Below are positions 1-13,900 of a DNA stretch of 64,000 bases, one piece after another (the first letter of the stretch is position 1; each line of letters begins with the position of its first letter). The notes beneath the pieces were generated by a model, which made no database searches, was not told the origin of the DNA, and saw nothing but the letters and a program-made list of their open reading frames with translations. Location: the NCBI GenBank assembly GCA_918807975.1, contig OU964925.1:23905608-23969607 (forward strand), written 5' to 3'. Source of the stretch: Aplidium turbinatum. Taxonomy: Eukaryota > Chordata > Ascidiacea > Aplousobranchia > Polyclinidae. The translations under genes and the position numbers were made by a program.

Positions 1-1935
1 ATTTATGGATATTATGACAAAAATTAAAGACTTTGTAAGTTTTGATGCGAGACAACTGCATCATGTCAATTTGGGCAGTTTTATAAATAGACTATGATCA
101 GATAATTTCATATTTTTTTGTTGCCCAAATCTAAATGATACAGTTATGTAAATGGGAAAAATTAATCAATTTGTTCATTTTGGGGAAACTGCCTCACGGT
201 AATTTGGGCAGAACTTTGCATAAATAGACTAATCAGTTTCATCAAATAATTTCATGTTTTCAGCTGCCCAAATCGACACGATGCATTTGTGAAAATTAAT
301 AAAATTAGCTATATAGCAAATTTTGCGTTTTGATTTAGGCAGTTTCACAAAAGTATTACAGACATATTTTGGTGGCTGCCCAAATTGGCATGATGCGGTT
401 GGTTAAATGCATTTCGTAGGCTACTACAGTTTGATCACCATGCAATACAATACATCAATACGGGTGTGCCAAATGAAAATTTTTCGGCACATTTCTTGTG
501 CAAATAAGAGGCTGTACTTAGTTTGATAGGTAAAAGATATTAATTTATAGTTTTTCTTAATTCATGCAATTTTGTAGCTTTTCATATAGCAATTTTTGCC
601 CGAACAATTGCAAAATTTTGCCCGAATTCACGACGTTCTGAAACAACAGGGGGGGCGGCTGCCCCCCTGGCTCGTACGGCTATGATTTTGGTAAACATAT
701 TAAGATGGTAATGGTGTGACGTTTGGCTTCGATCACCTTAAGCTCGCGCGAGAAACTAAATTAGTATCGTGCTTGCCTTCAGATGATCTCACATTTTTTG
801 TAAGTTACACGTTTCATTTTTTGACCACATTGAGCAAAATTCACCAGTTTTTAGTTTGGTTGAGGTACCGAATGGTCGTTTATTTTGCTTATTACGAGAG
901 TTGAAAAAAGGAAGAAATAAAACGAAAAGTGCGCAATTGTTTCTATTTATTTTCATGGCGTCAAAAACTTAGACCAAAGAAAGGAAGGAGAAGTAGCCCG
1001 TTTGCGCACAATGGCACTGCTACATTAAGATGGTCTCACACCTACTTGCACTTGGTTGTTCCAATAACATGTGAAATCTATGACAAAACTTACTTTAATG
1101 TTTTTTAAAATCTGCTATGATAATTATATTACAGAATAATTATGGTACTGCAGTATTTAGAGCAGCTACAAACTAGTCAAATATAAATTAACACAGCTTA
1201 CATTTACTTCCATTTAATTTTTGTGTTGTTATACCGTACTGTAGTTTACAGATATATAATATATATGTATAACGTTTGGTTAAACTTGAGAGTGTTTATT
1301 AGTACAGTACTGAGTTTATCAACAATCATTCTCCTCATGTAGTACAATTAAAGCATTTTTTCGCAAAGTGCAGTAATCATACTTCTTTTTATCGACAATG
1401 GTCTTCATTGTCTCTCATTGCAAAATGCAAACTCTGAAAGCATGAATGTGATGTTCCATTTGTTCATTCTTTCCCCTTAATCAAGCCCAGCAGTGCAAAG
1501 AATGGATTTTTGCACAAGATATAAAAGGCATTGCACAAATGCACATGCAATTTCAGTCACCTGTTTATTCTATTGATCGCATGTGTCTATCTTCTGGTTT
1601 ATTTATTTTTTGCTTTTATACATCAAATTTTGTGTGAGATATTGAGCAACCTGTCTATGAGTTGAAGCAGATTATGCTTTGAATGTGTTTTTAAGATGAA
1701 CTTTTGACATTTCGCTTCGATGTCTAGACCAGACTGTTGAGGCCAAGCATTTTCCTGTTTTGAAATGCCCAACATTTAAAAGGGTGTAGAAGATTGTTTT
1801 AAATATATATTCTGATTAAATAGCCACTTTTCTTTCATCTATTTTTTCAGGATGTCTCAATTGACTTGTATTTTAACTATATATGCTGCATACTTTTTCA
1901 ATTAATTGTAAAATATTTAATTATACTCTGCCTAA
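1..1935. other. Upstream non-coding stretch with degenerate repeats
   Basis: No exon with supporting splice sites or a recognisable domain was found here. The first 410 bases hold degenerate repeats, listed separately. The sequence around 640-690 has a G-run facing a C-run (GGGGGGGCGGCTGCCCCCCT), the usual look of a hAT element end, but no partner end or target duplication could be found. From about 900 to 1935 the DNA is AT-rich and featureless. It should contain the promoter and 5' UTR of the gene that starts at 1936, but no promoter element stands out. Confidence 0.5.
59..410. repeat. Degenerate tandem repeat, about 135-bp unit
   Basis: Three diverged units start near 59, 191 and 325. Each has a phrase close to AATTTGGGCAG, then ATAAATAGACTA or a relative, then a TGCCCAAAT phrase that is the inverse of the first. 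The units are therefore both tandem and internally palindromic. They probably continue to the left of the window. Identity between units is low, so the array is old. Confidence 0.5.
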
Positions 1936-4900
1936 ATGGAATTCCGTCCCAAACTACAATCTACATTTTCCACAGCCAATGATACAATTGAAGATGTTTC
2001 TGGGGGATGTGTTATGCACCGGTATAAGGGTTATAAACGGAAAAGAGTGAGTACTGTATCTAAAAACTGTCACATGCTTTGTGAAAAATGGTTTTCTTGC
2101 CTTATTTGCATCACTAGTCAATTTACAATTGAAAGTACCTCGGAATGGAAACTTAAAATATACTGAAGATGAATAAATTTCAATGCTAAACTATTGAAGA
2201 ATTCAATTTTCATGTAGACCTTTTTATGTAGACCTCATCCTCACTTCATTACTTTATTGCAGGTACATTTTGGCAATTTTTAAGACAACATTTGAGAAGC
2301 ATCTGGCAACATTATTAATGTAGACCAGACATGGAAAATGCACATTTTCAACTTTTGTTAGTTGTATACATTTTCTCACATTATTCAAATTGAAGACTTT
2401 TGATTCTCATACTAGATGAAAGAGCTGGCTAAAACTAAAAAGAAAACTATAGGCCGAATTACCATTTTGTAACATTAACTGGATTTGCACAAAAGTTGCG
2501 TCTATGCATACTTGTAACAAACCGTGTAAAATTTCTCCACTTCTATTTGAATGAGTATATATCTATTACACAATTTTGCAAGTTAAAAAAGATGCTTTTG
2601 CACTAGACTGCTAATGTGCTAAATGATGGAAATTGATTGTGGAAAGGCTCAAGGGCGCGGGAAGTAGCGGTGCTCAAGGGGCTGCAGCGCCCCCTAGAGC
2701 TAATTCAGCCCCCCCTGGAATTTTCGAAAATTGTTTTGCCCCCCTAGAAAATTCTGACAATTTAAGGTACGGAACATATTTTCAGAAAATTATTTGAACA
2801 ATAAATGCTTCAAAGAATTGAGTTCCTGTTACGTGTGGTCACGCTCACCATTCGCAATAGAGAGTTGTCGATCGCAAGGAATCATACCTCGCAGTAGCGG
2901 TACTAGCCACCCTCCCTACTAACACTGTGGTCCATCGTTTATTGGACACCATTCTGCAATATCTACATTTCACACTGTACTTCTGAACATTACAATAATA
3001 CATGATATTGCTTTTTCGTCTTGTTTTGTTCGTTAGTGCAATGAGAGGAGACGCATGGGAAAAGATATTCGGCTTGGTAAGACAAGCACGCACGATGCGG
3101 CTTTATTTTGCAGTTACCTACAGCGGTGAAGTTTTTCAGCCTGCAGAAGCCGTCGCAAGACAGCTCCAAAACAAGAACATCTCTGCTTCAGCTTTGGAAT
3201 CCATCACCATTCTCCGTGAACGCATCAAAAACTCAGAAAACATAGATCCGTTTCCAAGATTATGGAAGCAGCAAACGTCTTTGCGTCTGCCAATAACCTA
3301 AAGACGCCAAAGGATCCCTGAGTGAGCAAAACTCCAGCAAGAGTTCGAAACAGAGAAGAATCGGATGCTTTGTCGTCTGCGGGAGGAGCGTGGAAACGAC
3401 AATACATCGAAGCCCTTGATTTGGTTCAAGCTGAGCTTGATCGAAGATTCAACCAGGCGGATCTGCTTACAACAGTAACAGAGAGAAGGCCCTTCTGAGC
3501 TGAGCAAACAGTGAGGAAAGATCTGATACTAAGATCAACTCACCCGATGCCATCAGAAAAGATTGCCTAAAAACGGAACTTACCTTGCCCAGCAATGTTG
3601 TAAGTGGAAAAACCGCAAACTCCGTTCAAAGGTTGCTGAGATACTATCGCAACTAAACCCTCAAAAACTAGATCTTTTCAAAGAAACGCGAAAAGTGGAG
3701 CTCTGCCTTTGCCTCCAGGTTTTAGCTACATCATCAGAACGTTCTTTTTCTGCTCCAAGACGCCTGAAAACGTGGTTGAGAAGCTCAATGACACAGAAAA
3801 AGACTTACTCATCCTGCGTTGATGCATGTCCACCAAAACATTTTGGACACTGTCGATGTCAAAGAACTCATGACACAGTTCATAGAGAAAACACCTCAGC
3901 GTAAAGCAATGTTCGGAAGCGTGTGAGATTGTGAGAACTCATTTCCCCAAACTGTCGTTTTCATATCACTTTCTAATTTGTTCGTATCCATTTTAATTTC
4001 CTGAACAGCTGCTTTGTTGTTGCTGTTGTTCATTTGTTACAATTTACAATGTGTGTTTGTTCGGCGGCGTCATGATTTACTCAGTAGGCTGACCAAATGC
4101 TTACTACTAGTTTTAAATGCAGTCCCACATAAGGGGGGTCTGGGGGGCTTTGCCCTTTGGGCTTTGCCCCCCAGAAGCTGACAACAGTACGACAGCTTCA
4201 GCCCCCCTAAAGAAAAATAGTTCCCGCGCCACTGGAAAGGCTAGTTCAACATACTCTATGTCACAATTCCTGCTGATGTCTATGTATTTGGTAGGTCAAG
4301 AATAAAGGAATAGAGGCTGCTTGCTTTTGGTCCCCCTTCTGCATTTTATAACAGCTCACCAAATTTGTCCCAATGATGTCATATTTATCAGCTCCACTAA
4401 GTAGAAGTTTAGGCACTGGCACAATTGAGAATTTTGATTCCAATTGGTGTGGATGCACATCTAGAATATTAAATGGTTTGGAATGAAGCAGATAATTTGG
4501 GTCTACCGGCCAAGCAACGAATTATATACATTGGTCTGCAAGTTGCAAATATCATACAATACAAAGCACAGTATTGTAGTTTTATTTTTTATTTTCAACA
4601 GCAGTACTCTATCTACACAATTTAATAAAACAAGCAAATAGGCTTGATATTTTTACCAATCAGTTGATGCGGAACAAGTGCGTTTGCAGTTTTAATTCCC
4701 AATTGAAATCAATTGTCATGATACTGATAGCTATTAGACGGGTTAATAGATTGGTTCATTATGTCTTGCCCTCATGCCCTACCAAAATCTTACCTTGCTT
4801 TTGGTATGGTATGGGAACTAACAGCAGGAGTTTTTTTTTATTGACTTTAAGGGACCAGAGGCAAGGGTCTCTCTTTTAACCACCCCTGACTGTTGAAGTT

Positions 4901-7900
4901 TGCTCAGATTACAGAGCGAGGCTACCAGAGAGCATCCAATATTTAGTATCATCACCCAAGACACAAGCCCGTTTGTATTTTACACTATTATAATGTGTTT
5001 CACAAAAAAACATGTTGATAAGAATTTTTTATGATGTAAATACTGTATAAGTTGCAATTAAACCAAACCCAACCTTTGTGTATTTTAGAGATGGGGACAG
5101 TTAAGAGTGGAAGCAAAAAACAAGACGGGTGAGTTTTTGTCAGATTGGTAGTTGACATTATAGGGTTTTTGCAGAGGTTACAAAACATACAAGGTGATTT
5201 ATTTTTTGATTAATCATCATACACAGTAAGCATCAGTTGTACGGTATATATTAAACTAGTTTGCTATGATAATGACTCTCTTGTGGTGCATAGTATATGT
5301 AAAGCACAAAGCGGGTATGTTGACAATGTACACAAAAAAAGTTATTTTTATTTTTTTCTGTTGCTGCACTCCTTTCAATATTTGATCGTGAAGATACAAG
5401 ATAATTTCTCAGAAAAGTGTGACCGGTTTACAGTGCAGCAGATTTTTGTCACATTTCCTTTACCCAAATGTTATTGATAAATCCATAAATATCCAACTTA
5501 TGATTGAAGTTCATGTTAAAATATCTATGTCTATTATTTGTATAAGTTTATTGATATTTTCACCAATGATATGCCGTAATATGTACTTACTTTTTCCACA
5601 CAAAATTTTTCTACCAACCTTATAACCAAGACTTCTGACAATCATCCAACTAAAACATGCAATTATGTTCAAATGTGAAACTGTGCTTCTTTTGTGACAC
5701 GTTTTAATTTAAATACGTTGATTGGAATATTGCCTCACTTCATACAGTCCATGTTTTCTGTAAATTTCTCGCTAGAACAAAAAAAAAAACAATGTGCATG
5801 TGTACTGTGTTGATAGACTTTCATGTGCAATAATTTTGGAAATAGTTTTGTCAGCTTTCAGCTGTGTGCAGTAGATGCTCGCACTTCATTCTGCAAACAA
5901 GTGAAGACATTCGAATACAAGTTTCACGTTCACATGCATACCATTCATACAACAACCTGTCACGACCATCTAAATTTTTAAATGTTGTTTGATGTTGCTT
6001 AATCTTTAATAGAACATCAATTTTAGTCTTTTATGCCGGTATGCTTAAATTTTGTGACAAGTGTTGGTTGTGTTATGGTTGTACTCAAACTTCATATTTA
6101 TTTGACGTTTTCAGGTCGTTGTGTCATTCGACTTTACAAACATGACATTGCAAATGTGAGCCAAGACACTGGCAAGTCGAAAGAGCCAAAACTTAAATTT
6201 GAAATTGAATTTTCAAGAGAAGACTTCTGTGGTTTGGAAAAGGGCGAACATTTTGATCGATATGGAATGAGAAGGTACACTAGGATACTGTAGTGTTTGT
6301 ACATGACAAGGACTCGAACTTTAGTTGTTGTTAGTTTTTTTGTGGTAGTAAACTTCGTACTTTGAAAAGATGTATGCACATGAACATCCTGCAGACGTTG
6401 AATCAATGCAACACAGGGTTGATTAGCCGTTCAATGGATTTGTTATGAAACTTTTGGTGACTCATCGCTTTTTGAAGCAAATGGAAATCGAACAGACTGT
6501 TGCGTTGTTTCGTGATTCATATTATTCGGCTAGATCACGTCGTTTCAACGTAAAATTTCAGCTAAATGAGATGAAGTTGAGCAAGAGCAGGATGTATGGA
6601 GAGAGTCTACCCGACCTGATGTCTGTGCACGATTTCTGTATTTAAGCAGTTTTGTTGTTATTTAGTGAGTTCTTAAACACGTGCATTATTTGCAGACTTC
6701 GCTATTAAAGTCATGATTTTGTAACAACTTGCAACTGAATGGTAGCTCATTCTTTCATGAAATCTTCAAGCAACTTTTATTTTTGTTATGCTGAGAAACA
6801 AATGTGTTGTATTTTCCTCTCCAGATGAATATCTCACCGTATTTTCACACAGTCGCTAATTAACTTTATTTTTCTATGTTATTTTTTTTATTCAAACTGT
6901 TAGCCTAATCGTTGATTGTTTGGGTTAATTGGGCTAGAAGAAAAGGAAGTGAAACATTGTGTCTGCCAAGCATGTCATTAATTGTCTTGCCAAGGTACAA
7001 CGTGTACTCGGATTTTTATAGGCGTCGAACCGAAGTTTTGTCAATTGCTTGGATGCGCCATTACCCCCATTCATGCAGTTTTTTTCTGTAATAACAATAC
7101 CAACATGTTCAGTGCACTGTTCTGCACAAGGTTCAAATGAAACAGTTATGTTTCCAGAATTTCTAAGTTAAACCAATGCAAAGATAAAACTTGTATACAT
7201 TTTGCATGGAAATACGTCCAATGTCGCGCAAGGATTTATTCTCTTAACCGTTGCTGTGTTTTTCTAGATACCTTTGCATAATCACTCGAGAAAAACATTT
7301 AATCATAGAAGATGCAGTCATGACGGCTGCTGGTATAAACCACAACGTACTTGGAACGTGGTATCAGCTGATCTCACAAGTAATGAACTATGGTGAGTCC
7401 AAGTCTTTCGCTTGCTTAGAATTTACTATACTAGTTTGATTTGTAATTATTCGTTTTGTTTTATCTTATTGATATCTTTACTTCACAGATGAAAAATTTA
7501 TATCAAATAGCTTTGAGAGCAATTTAGTTTCTGTGAAAGACAGAGAAAGAACACCAACTTACAACACGCTGATTAAATTACTTTCGTGAACACTGTTGCA
7601 TTTCAAGGCAAGAACGTGCAAAGAACATGTTGCTAGAGCTTTCTCTGTTGAAGTTGCAAAAACTATAGAAACCCTTCTGTGATGCAAAGAATGTCTACAG
7701 GAGTTGCCAGCTTTTCTGAAATTCAACTATGGTGCTGCCCTTGACTAGTAATTGTCACCGTTTCCTTTGCTTTTTGCAGTCAATCGTTGGAAAGTTGTTG
7801 AGTGTAACCCGAAGCTTGCTATGAAAGTTTGCTATTTTCACGTCAGTTCTGAGAACGTCTCTGAATGCCACAGCCTTGAAGATAAGACAAGGGAGAACCG

Positions 7901-10900
7901 AAACTGTAAGTGGATTGTGTTTATTGCTTTTCCATTCGTAAGCGCATGCACCAATTGTCCAATGCGTGAATGACAAGACGCGGCTTCTCAACAGTCATCA
8001 CGTGATCACAATTGCCGACCAGAACAATTTTACGAAAATCTGACATGCAACCATTCTTATTGCAAAAATGTTACTATTTTGGGCTGCTAAGTTTTAGACG
8101 TATTACAACTCTTCACCATAATTTGAAATGGTTTTAAGGTAGTTTAGTTTTTTACTTGATGTGGATGTGTAAATTACTAATACTGTAATGGGTTTTTTTT
8201 TTTTATGTACCGTTGTATCTTTTGTGAAATGCAGATATGTTTTATTCTCAAGACATACAGTTTCATTGCTGTCAGATATATTTTATCCCAAATCTAATCC
8301 TTTATGCTGACTCTCTTATTGGCAATAAAAATTAGCAAAATCTCTATAACGTTTTAGTAGGGTCTGCTACTATTCGGTGAGTCCGATTTGGTGAGTTCCT
8401 AACCTCTAACCCCTAACCCTAAAACGGCAATGATAATTAGGCTACGGTACCCGATAATTAAAAAAAAAAAATTGAAAAAATCCCCCGTTAAGGGATCGGA
8501 CTCACCGAATCGGAATCACCGAATCGGACTCACCGAAACGGGCCATTCCGTTTTTAGTATGGTCTAACAGGGTATCGAACCTACGTTTACCCACCCAGAA
8601 GCAGACACTTTATCCACTTAGCCACGATAGTTCTTAAAATAATAAGTTAGTTAAACTTTGCACACTGGATGTTGCCTACCTAGTACCCACTACCCATGCG
8701 ATGTTCCATTAGTACTTTACTGTTCTGAACAATTCAAAGGTGTTTGATTGACAGGTTTGGTCTTGCGGTCGTGGAAACTGCAGGACATCAGTGACATCAC
8801 AGAACACACGACACAGACGGGAGACAATGAACCAATCACAGACATATCGTTTCGCATCCACGACAACTTCGGTGCTTATTGCTATTTTGCTTTTGTGCAA
8901 ACCACAGGCGTTTTTATCAGGAGATTCGGTTGTTACTCTTCGACTCTCTTTTTTGTTTTGAATTAAATTCTTTGAAAACTGTTACTTTTTTGTGCGGAAT
9001 TCAATTTTCTGACTTGTCAGAAAAATGTTTTAATACTAACCTCCATGAAAGAAGTTTTGATGTGACTGGGCACTGGCAAAACTTGGAAAGTTTTTAGAGT
9101 ATTTATTTTTCGCTTGTACAATATACTCTGCATGGTTGTCACAGTTCTATGACTATATTCAATTATTATTCATCTTATTAGGGAACCTGGAAACGGTGAA
9201 CATCACAGTCGAAGGAACTCCGACATTTCAACAAATTATTAACCAATTTAAACGCAGCAACGGAGAGGCGCGAAAAACAACCACAGTGTGTCCAGGATTT
9301 GATGGTAACTATTAGATATCGTTCGTATCTGCTTCGTTTTACTACACCAGCTATCAAATTAGTCATTTTTTGCCTTGCATAACGTCTGCGGACGCTACAC
9401 AAAATGATTATTGATTAATTGGGATACGACTCCGATAAATCCATACTCTCATAAAAAAAAAGTTATAGTTTGTGTTGCAGAACCGGTTTTCGTCCATTAG
9501 AGCTCATCAACACAACTAAATCGAAACGACAAAATAGCAATATTTTTTGTAGTCATTTGTGTTAAAATAATCACGCAGTGATTTTGAGGTAGCCTACATA
9601 CTCTGCAAGTTTTACGCCTCACTACTCACTAGCTTTAAGCAAATTATCACACCAAAACATCATGTTATTATAAAAGTAAATCTGCGATAGGTGATTTTTT
9701 GTTTTCACGCCATCTTGAGAGGTGCCCTAATTTTCTCCTTCTTTGTGGTCAGATCTCAATTGTCATCCGAATCTAGTTCGACTACCAAAGCAAAGCCAGC
9801 CTAAAGGAATCAGGAAAATTCTTAATAAAACATTAAGTAATTCGAAATCCTCACAAGGTCAGTGCTGGCGAAAACGTAGGTATGAAAGATTGAGGGTTGT
9901 TTCCGTAGTTGAAACGACAAGTCTGTAGCAGCCACGACCATTATTGAACGACATATGAGTGACTTAAAAAGCAGCTTTCAAATTCAGTATGGATTCATTT
10001 GCGGTAGATATCCGGCTCTTTTTTAAAGTATGATGCGTCTGTTAAGTCTCCACTGAGCGAATTATAATCGCCAAACAAATGCAGACTTACTGTATCTCAC
10101 GTATATCTACAATTATATTGTAAGCCTAGCATAACTTGTATGTTTAATTAAAAAAAAAGAATTTGTAAAATGACAAAACGATTTCAATCGTTGTCCTAAT
10201 TACCGTCATCTTTCAGTTTTATTTTTTGCAAACATTGACATTTTAGAGTTTTAAAGAATAGACCCAATGATATAACTGACCACAAACTCTCTGTTTGCTC
10301 TGCAGAGAACCTCGACATGCACCAAGCGAAGAAGCAGGACCGTCACAGCCAGGGAAACTTATACGTGAAGTTGGAACGAGAGGAATCGAACCCTCCTTCC
10401 TATTACAACGTACTCACTCCTACCGAGCCCCCGCCGAGTGAAAACCCACTTGCTTCATATAACGGCGATGTGGACGAGCCATCAACCTCACGCAAAGGAG
10501 CACCGTGTCTTCATAATCCGGACCCACGCATTCGCGTTGCGCCGAGTCTTGCCAATTATTCTCCAGTGAGTGTAAAATGTAGTTGTCGCTGACTCCATAA
10601 TGTGTTTTTGTTGAGCCACGTAAATTTTTTAATTTTGTTAAGAGCAAAGACGATTGTAAAACTGGCATATACTTATTTTCTCTTTTGTAATTTGCTTCGA
10701 AAACCATCTAACCGTAAGCTGTGTGCAAATTTGAATGTATTCACATGTGATTTTTATATCGTGATATTCATGTGTGATATTCACATGTGATATTCATATC
10801 GTGATTTTTTTTACAAAGACTCAAAGCTTTGAACCCGAGTTTACTCGACCCATGCCGCGCTCACTGCTGCCTTCAAACGGATGGAACTCTCCCGCTGCGC

Positions 10901-13900
10901 CGCCGCAGTCTCCCCCACGGCTCCCGTCAGTGGGGCTTGACGACAACGACCTGAAAAAGGCGCCGGGCTTGGCAACTCAGCAAAGTTTCGATTCCGATTA
11001 TCAGACTGGCGACATGTCAACCCTGCTCACGGAAAGCGACTTTGCGCAAGGCCGCTATGTAAATGTGCAACGCAACAATTCCGACTCCGAGTCTCCTTCG
11101 AACGGCAGCCTTCCACGGCGCCCTACTACCTTGAAAAGTCTCGTGTATCAGAACCTCGTACAAGAAGCAGAAGAAGAGCAACCGCCCGCTATACCTGCAC
11201 GGGACCAGCAGATCACTTCTCAACACTACATGAACATTGCTAACCGCACAAGCTCACAACCTCCGACTCCTTCTGCCAACACGGCCCCTCCTCGACCCCC
11301 CAAGCCGCTCAGGTATGACATTTCTTTATTTGAAGTGGCTATATTGAGCTACTTGTTGCGATGAAAAAGGATTTTTTCATGGCAAGTGTTGTTAGGACTA
11401 CGTGTTGTTGTCTGCCCGAGACTTTAAATTTTTCCAAATCACAAGTTTTTTTCTCGGCTTTCAAATTTTCTCAAGTATGTGCAGAATTTCTTATCTGGCG
11501 ACACTAGTGCCGTAAATATTATTTGAAAAGTTACTTTTGTCCATCACATGATAAAGTTTGACTTTTATTTACTGATGTGACAAAGCTGAGTCATTGTCAC
11601 GTGTTTCTAGTCGTCCACCAAGCATCGACTCAACTACCAATCAGGTGATGGGTCGAAGTAAAGACGGCGGTGAACGCGCACCACCTGTACCTGGAAGAAA
11701 AACTGCTAGTGATGAAGATATCCCAAGGTAAGTATGCTTGATGGTCAGTGTATATATTAATTGTAGTTTTACGGCAACAAGGTTAGGATACATTGTCTGG
11801 TGCTCAAATTACTCGACTTTTGACGACTGTGTTATTTGATGAGCGAAATTTAAAAAAATTATTAGCAGTACCACAACAGTGCTTTTGAAAAATAAAAAAA
11901 TATGCTATTCGGCGATCGAGTCTATATTTGTCGCAATACTAGAATTGCTAATGATTGAGAATTGATTTTAATCTTTTTCTTCACACGCAATATCTAATAA
12001 GTTATAGCTGGACTTCAAATAGGCAACAACCACACTATCTCTGTGGAATGTGTGATTTGTTGTACCTTATTGTAAACGTCGCCGTAATTTTGCAGGTCTC
12101 GTGTTGATCGAGTCGCGTCGTCCATCCAGCAGGGGACGCTTCCGCCTCTCAACACTGGGGACGAACAGCGTCCTTACGAGAACAGCCTTGCTGTAAGTTG
12201 CCTATGTTTGCATGAAGCCAATGATTAGACTAGGGACAGTGGAATAAAGGGATGACTCGCTTTATTGATTTTTCTTGCGATATGGACAGCTGGAGGGTCA
12301 CTGCAAAAATTAAAAATTGGCAAAACTGCGAATAGTTTTTTTGCTTTTACGCAAATTCATTTTTAACAAATGAAATGCTATATTTAGCGTGAGGTTTAGG
12401 ATGCTAGAACATCGACAGAACCTTGCTACAGCAGTGTGAGGTTAACTACTGTTACCACTGTAGCGTGAAATCTATTGCTGCATTAGTATAACTAGTATAG
12501 CATTACATAAGCATGATATCACATATTTTCATACGTTTATTTTGACAATACACACTTTGTACACTCGTAGACAGGTCAAACACGCTGCACCTGGGTATGC
12601 GACATATGGCGGTAGACCTCAAGATGTAGTTGCACCAAATTTTGTCATAACACTATGACCCTCCAGTTGTCCAGCTTCTTTTTGAGTGAGCAATCCCCTA
12701 CTTCTACCATCCCTAGATTAGACGACTGCCCGGGCTAATAATGTAAACCCAAGGACGCCAGTGTGAAACCTATCAAAGGAATGCGACTGTGAGGTGGCCA
12801 GGCGTATGATATCCTTAAATAGGAACACAGAGATTGACTTTTTGTTCTTGTCTACTTAATCGAAATCTTAAGGCATAAGCGTGGACTGGATATACAAAAA
12901 CGTTTAGCAAAAGCACTGTATATCAGTTCGAATTAGGTGACGTATGTTGTGGAATGTGGAACCTAAATGACCGTTTTTTCTAAAAACTGTTCATTGTTTA
13001 TTACGCAGTATCGGAGCATTGTTGGTGACACCTCTTGTGGTTTTCATCACAGAGAGGGCTGTGATGCTGTAACTACACTAACCTGCCCATTCATGTCACC
13101 AATGTTGTGTTCAAGCGTCTTGGTTTATCGAATCACTTGTTGACTCATTTTCCACGATTTTATTGAAACGTCATTTTGGGTTCCAACCTTAACGAGATGG
13201 TAATTTTGTTGGGCAATGAGTTCGATCGTGTAACGTTGTGTACTAAAGCGAACTTGTTTGTGCAGTTTGAGATCTCCATCGACGAGGTCCTGCAGGGAAA
13301 CCAACTGACCAACTCCGGTGGCCGATGGCTTGACTTGCCCCACTCCGTATTCATCCGCATCGCTCTGGCCCTCGAGAAAGATGGAATTACGGTCGGGGAC
13401 TGGAAAGCGTTTGCAGAAAAACTGGGTATGTTTCAAACGTCATCACTTGCTGAAAAACGCGTTGTTTTTGTACAGCAAAACCGAAGCAGTCGATAGAAAT
13501 ATTTTTCGCACGACAAAAGCTGTGTTGACGTGAGGTTGATCACGTGTGCACTGGATACGTGTTTTTGTCTTACACGCTATTATGTAAACGAGAACACGCT
13601 GCAGTTAAAAGCTTTTTTCTCAAACACCTGCTGTTACCCAATAGGCTAAACTGAATAGACGTCGTCAGCAAACAATAAAACAACAATACCAAGCAACGAC
13701 GGTTCAACAGACGGAATAATTCAGACAACATTTCAACAATCGGAAACTTCACTCTGTAAAACTCGGTGACCGATCCTGCGTCAGTGGTTGAAAGCCTCCT
13801 CAGTCCTCAAGTATGCGAAACTGCCATAATTGAGCTCTGAAAGACGCTTTCTTAGTGTGAGGATAAAGATTTTCACAACTAATCAACACTGGGTGTGTGC

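Noticed and set aside
716-904. Open frame of 62 codons
   Set aside because: No domain, no splice context, chance length for AT-rich DNA.
7491-7589. Possible extra exon of the adaptor after exon 4 (frame from an AG near 7488)
   Set aside because: It keeps phase but runs into a stop at 7587-7589 without a donor. The acceptor at 7779 fits the phase and the PTB-like region.
8562-8635. Functional tRNA gene on the minus strand
   Set aside because: A and B boxes are present but the acceptor-stem halves do not pair; kept only as a SINE head.
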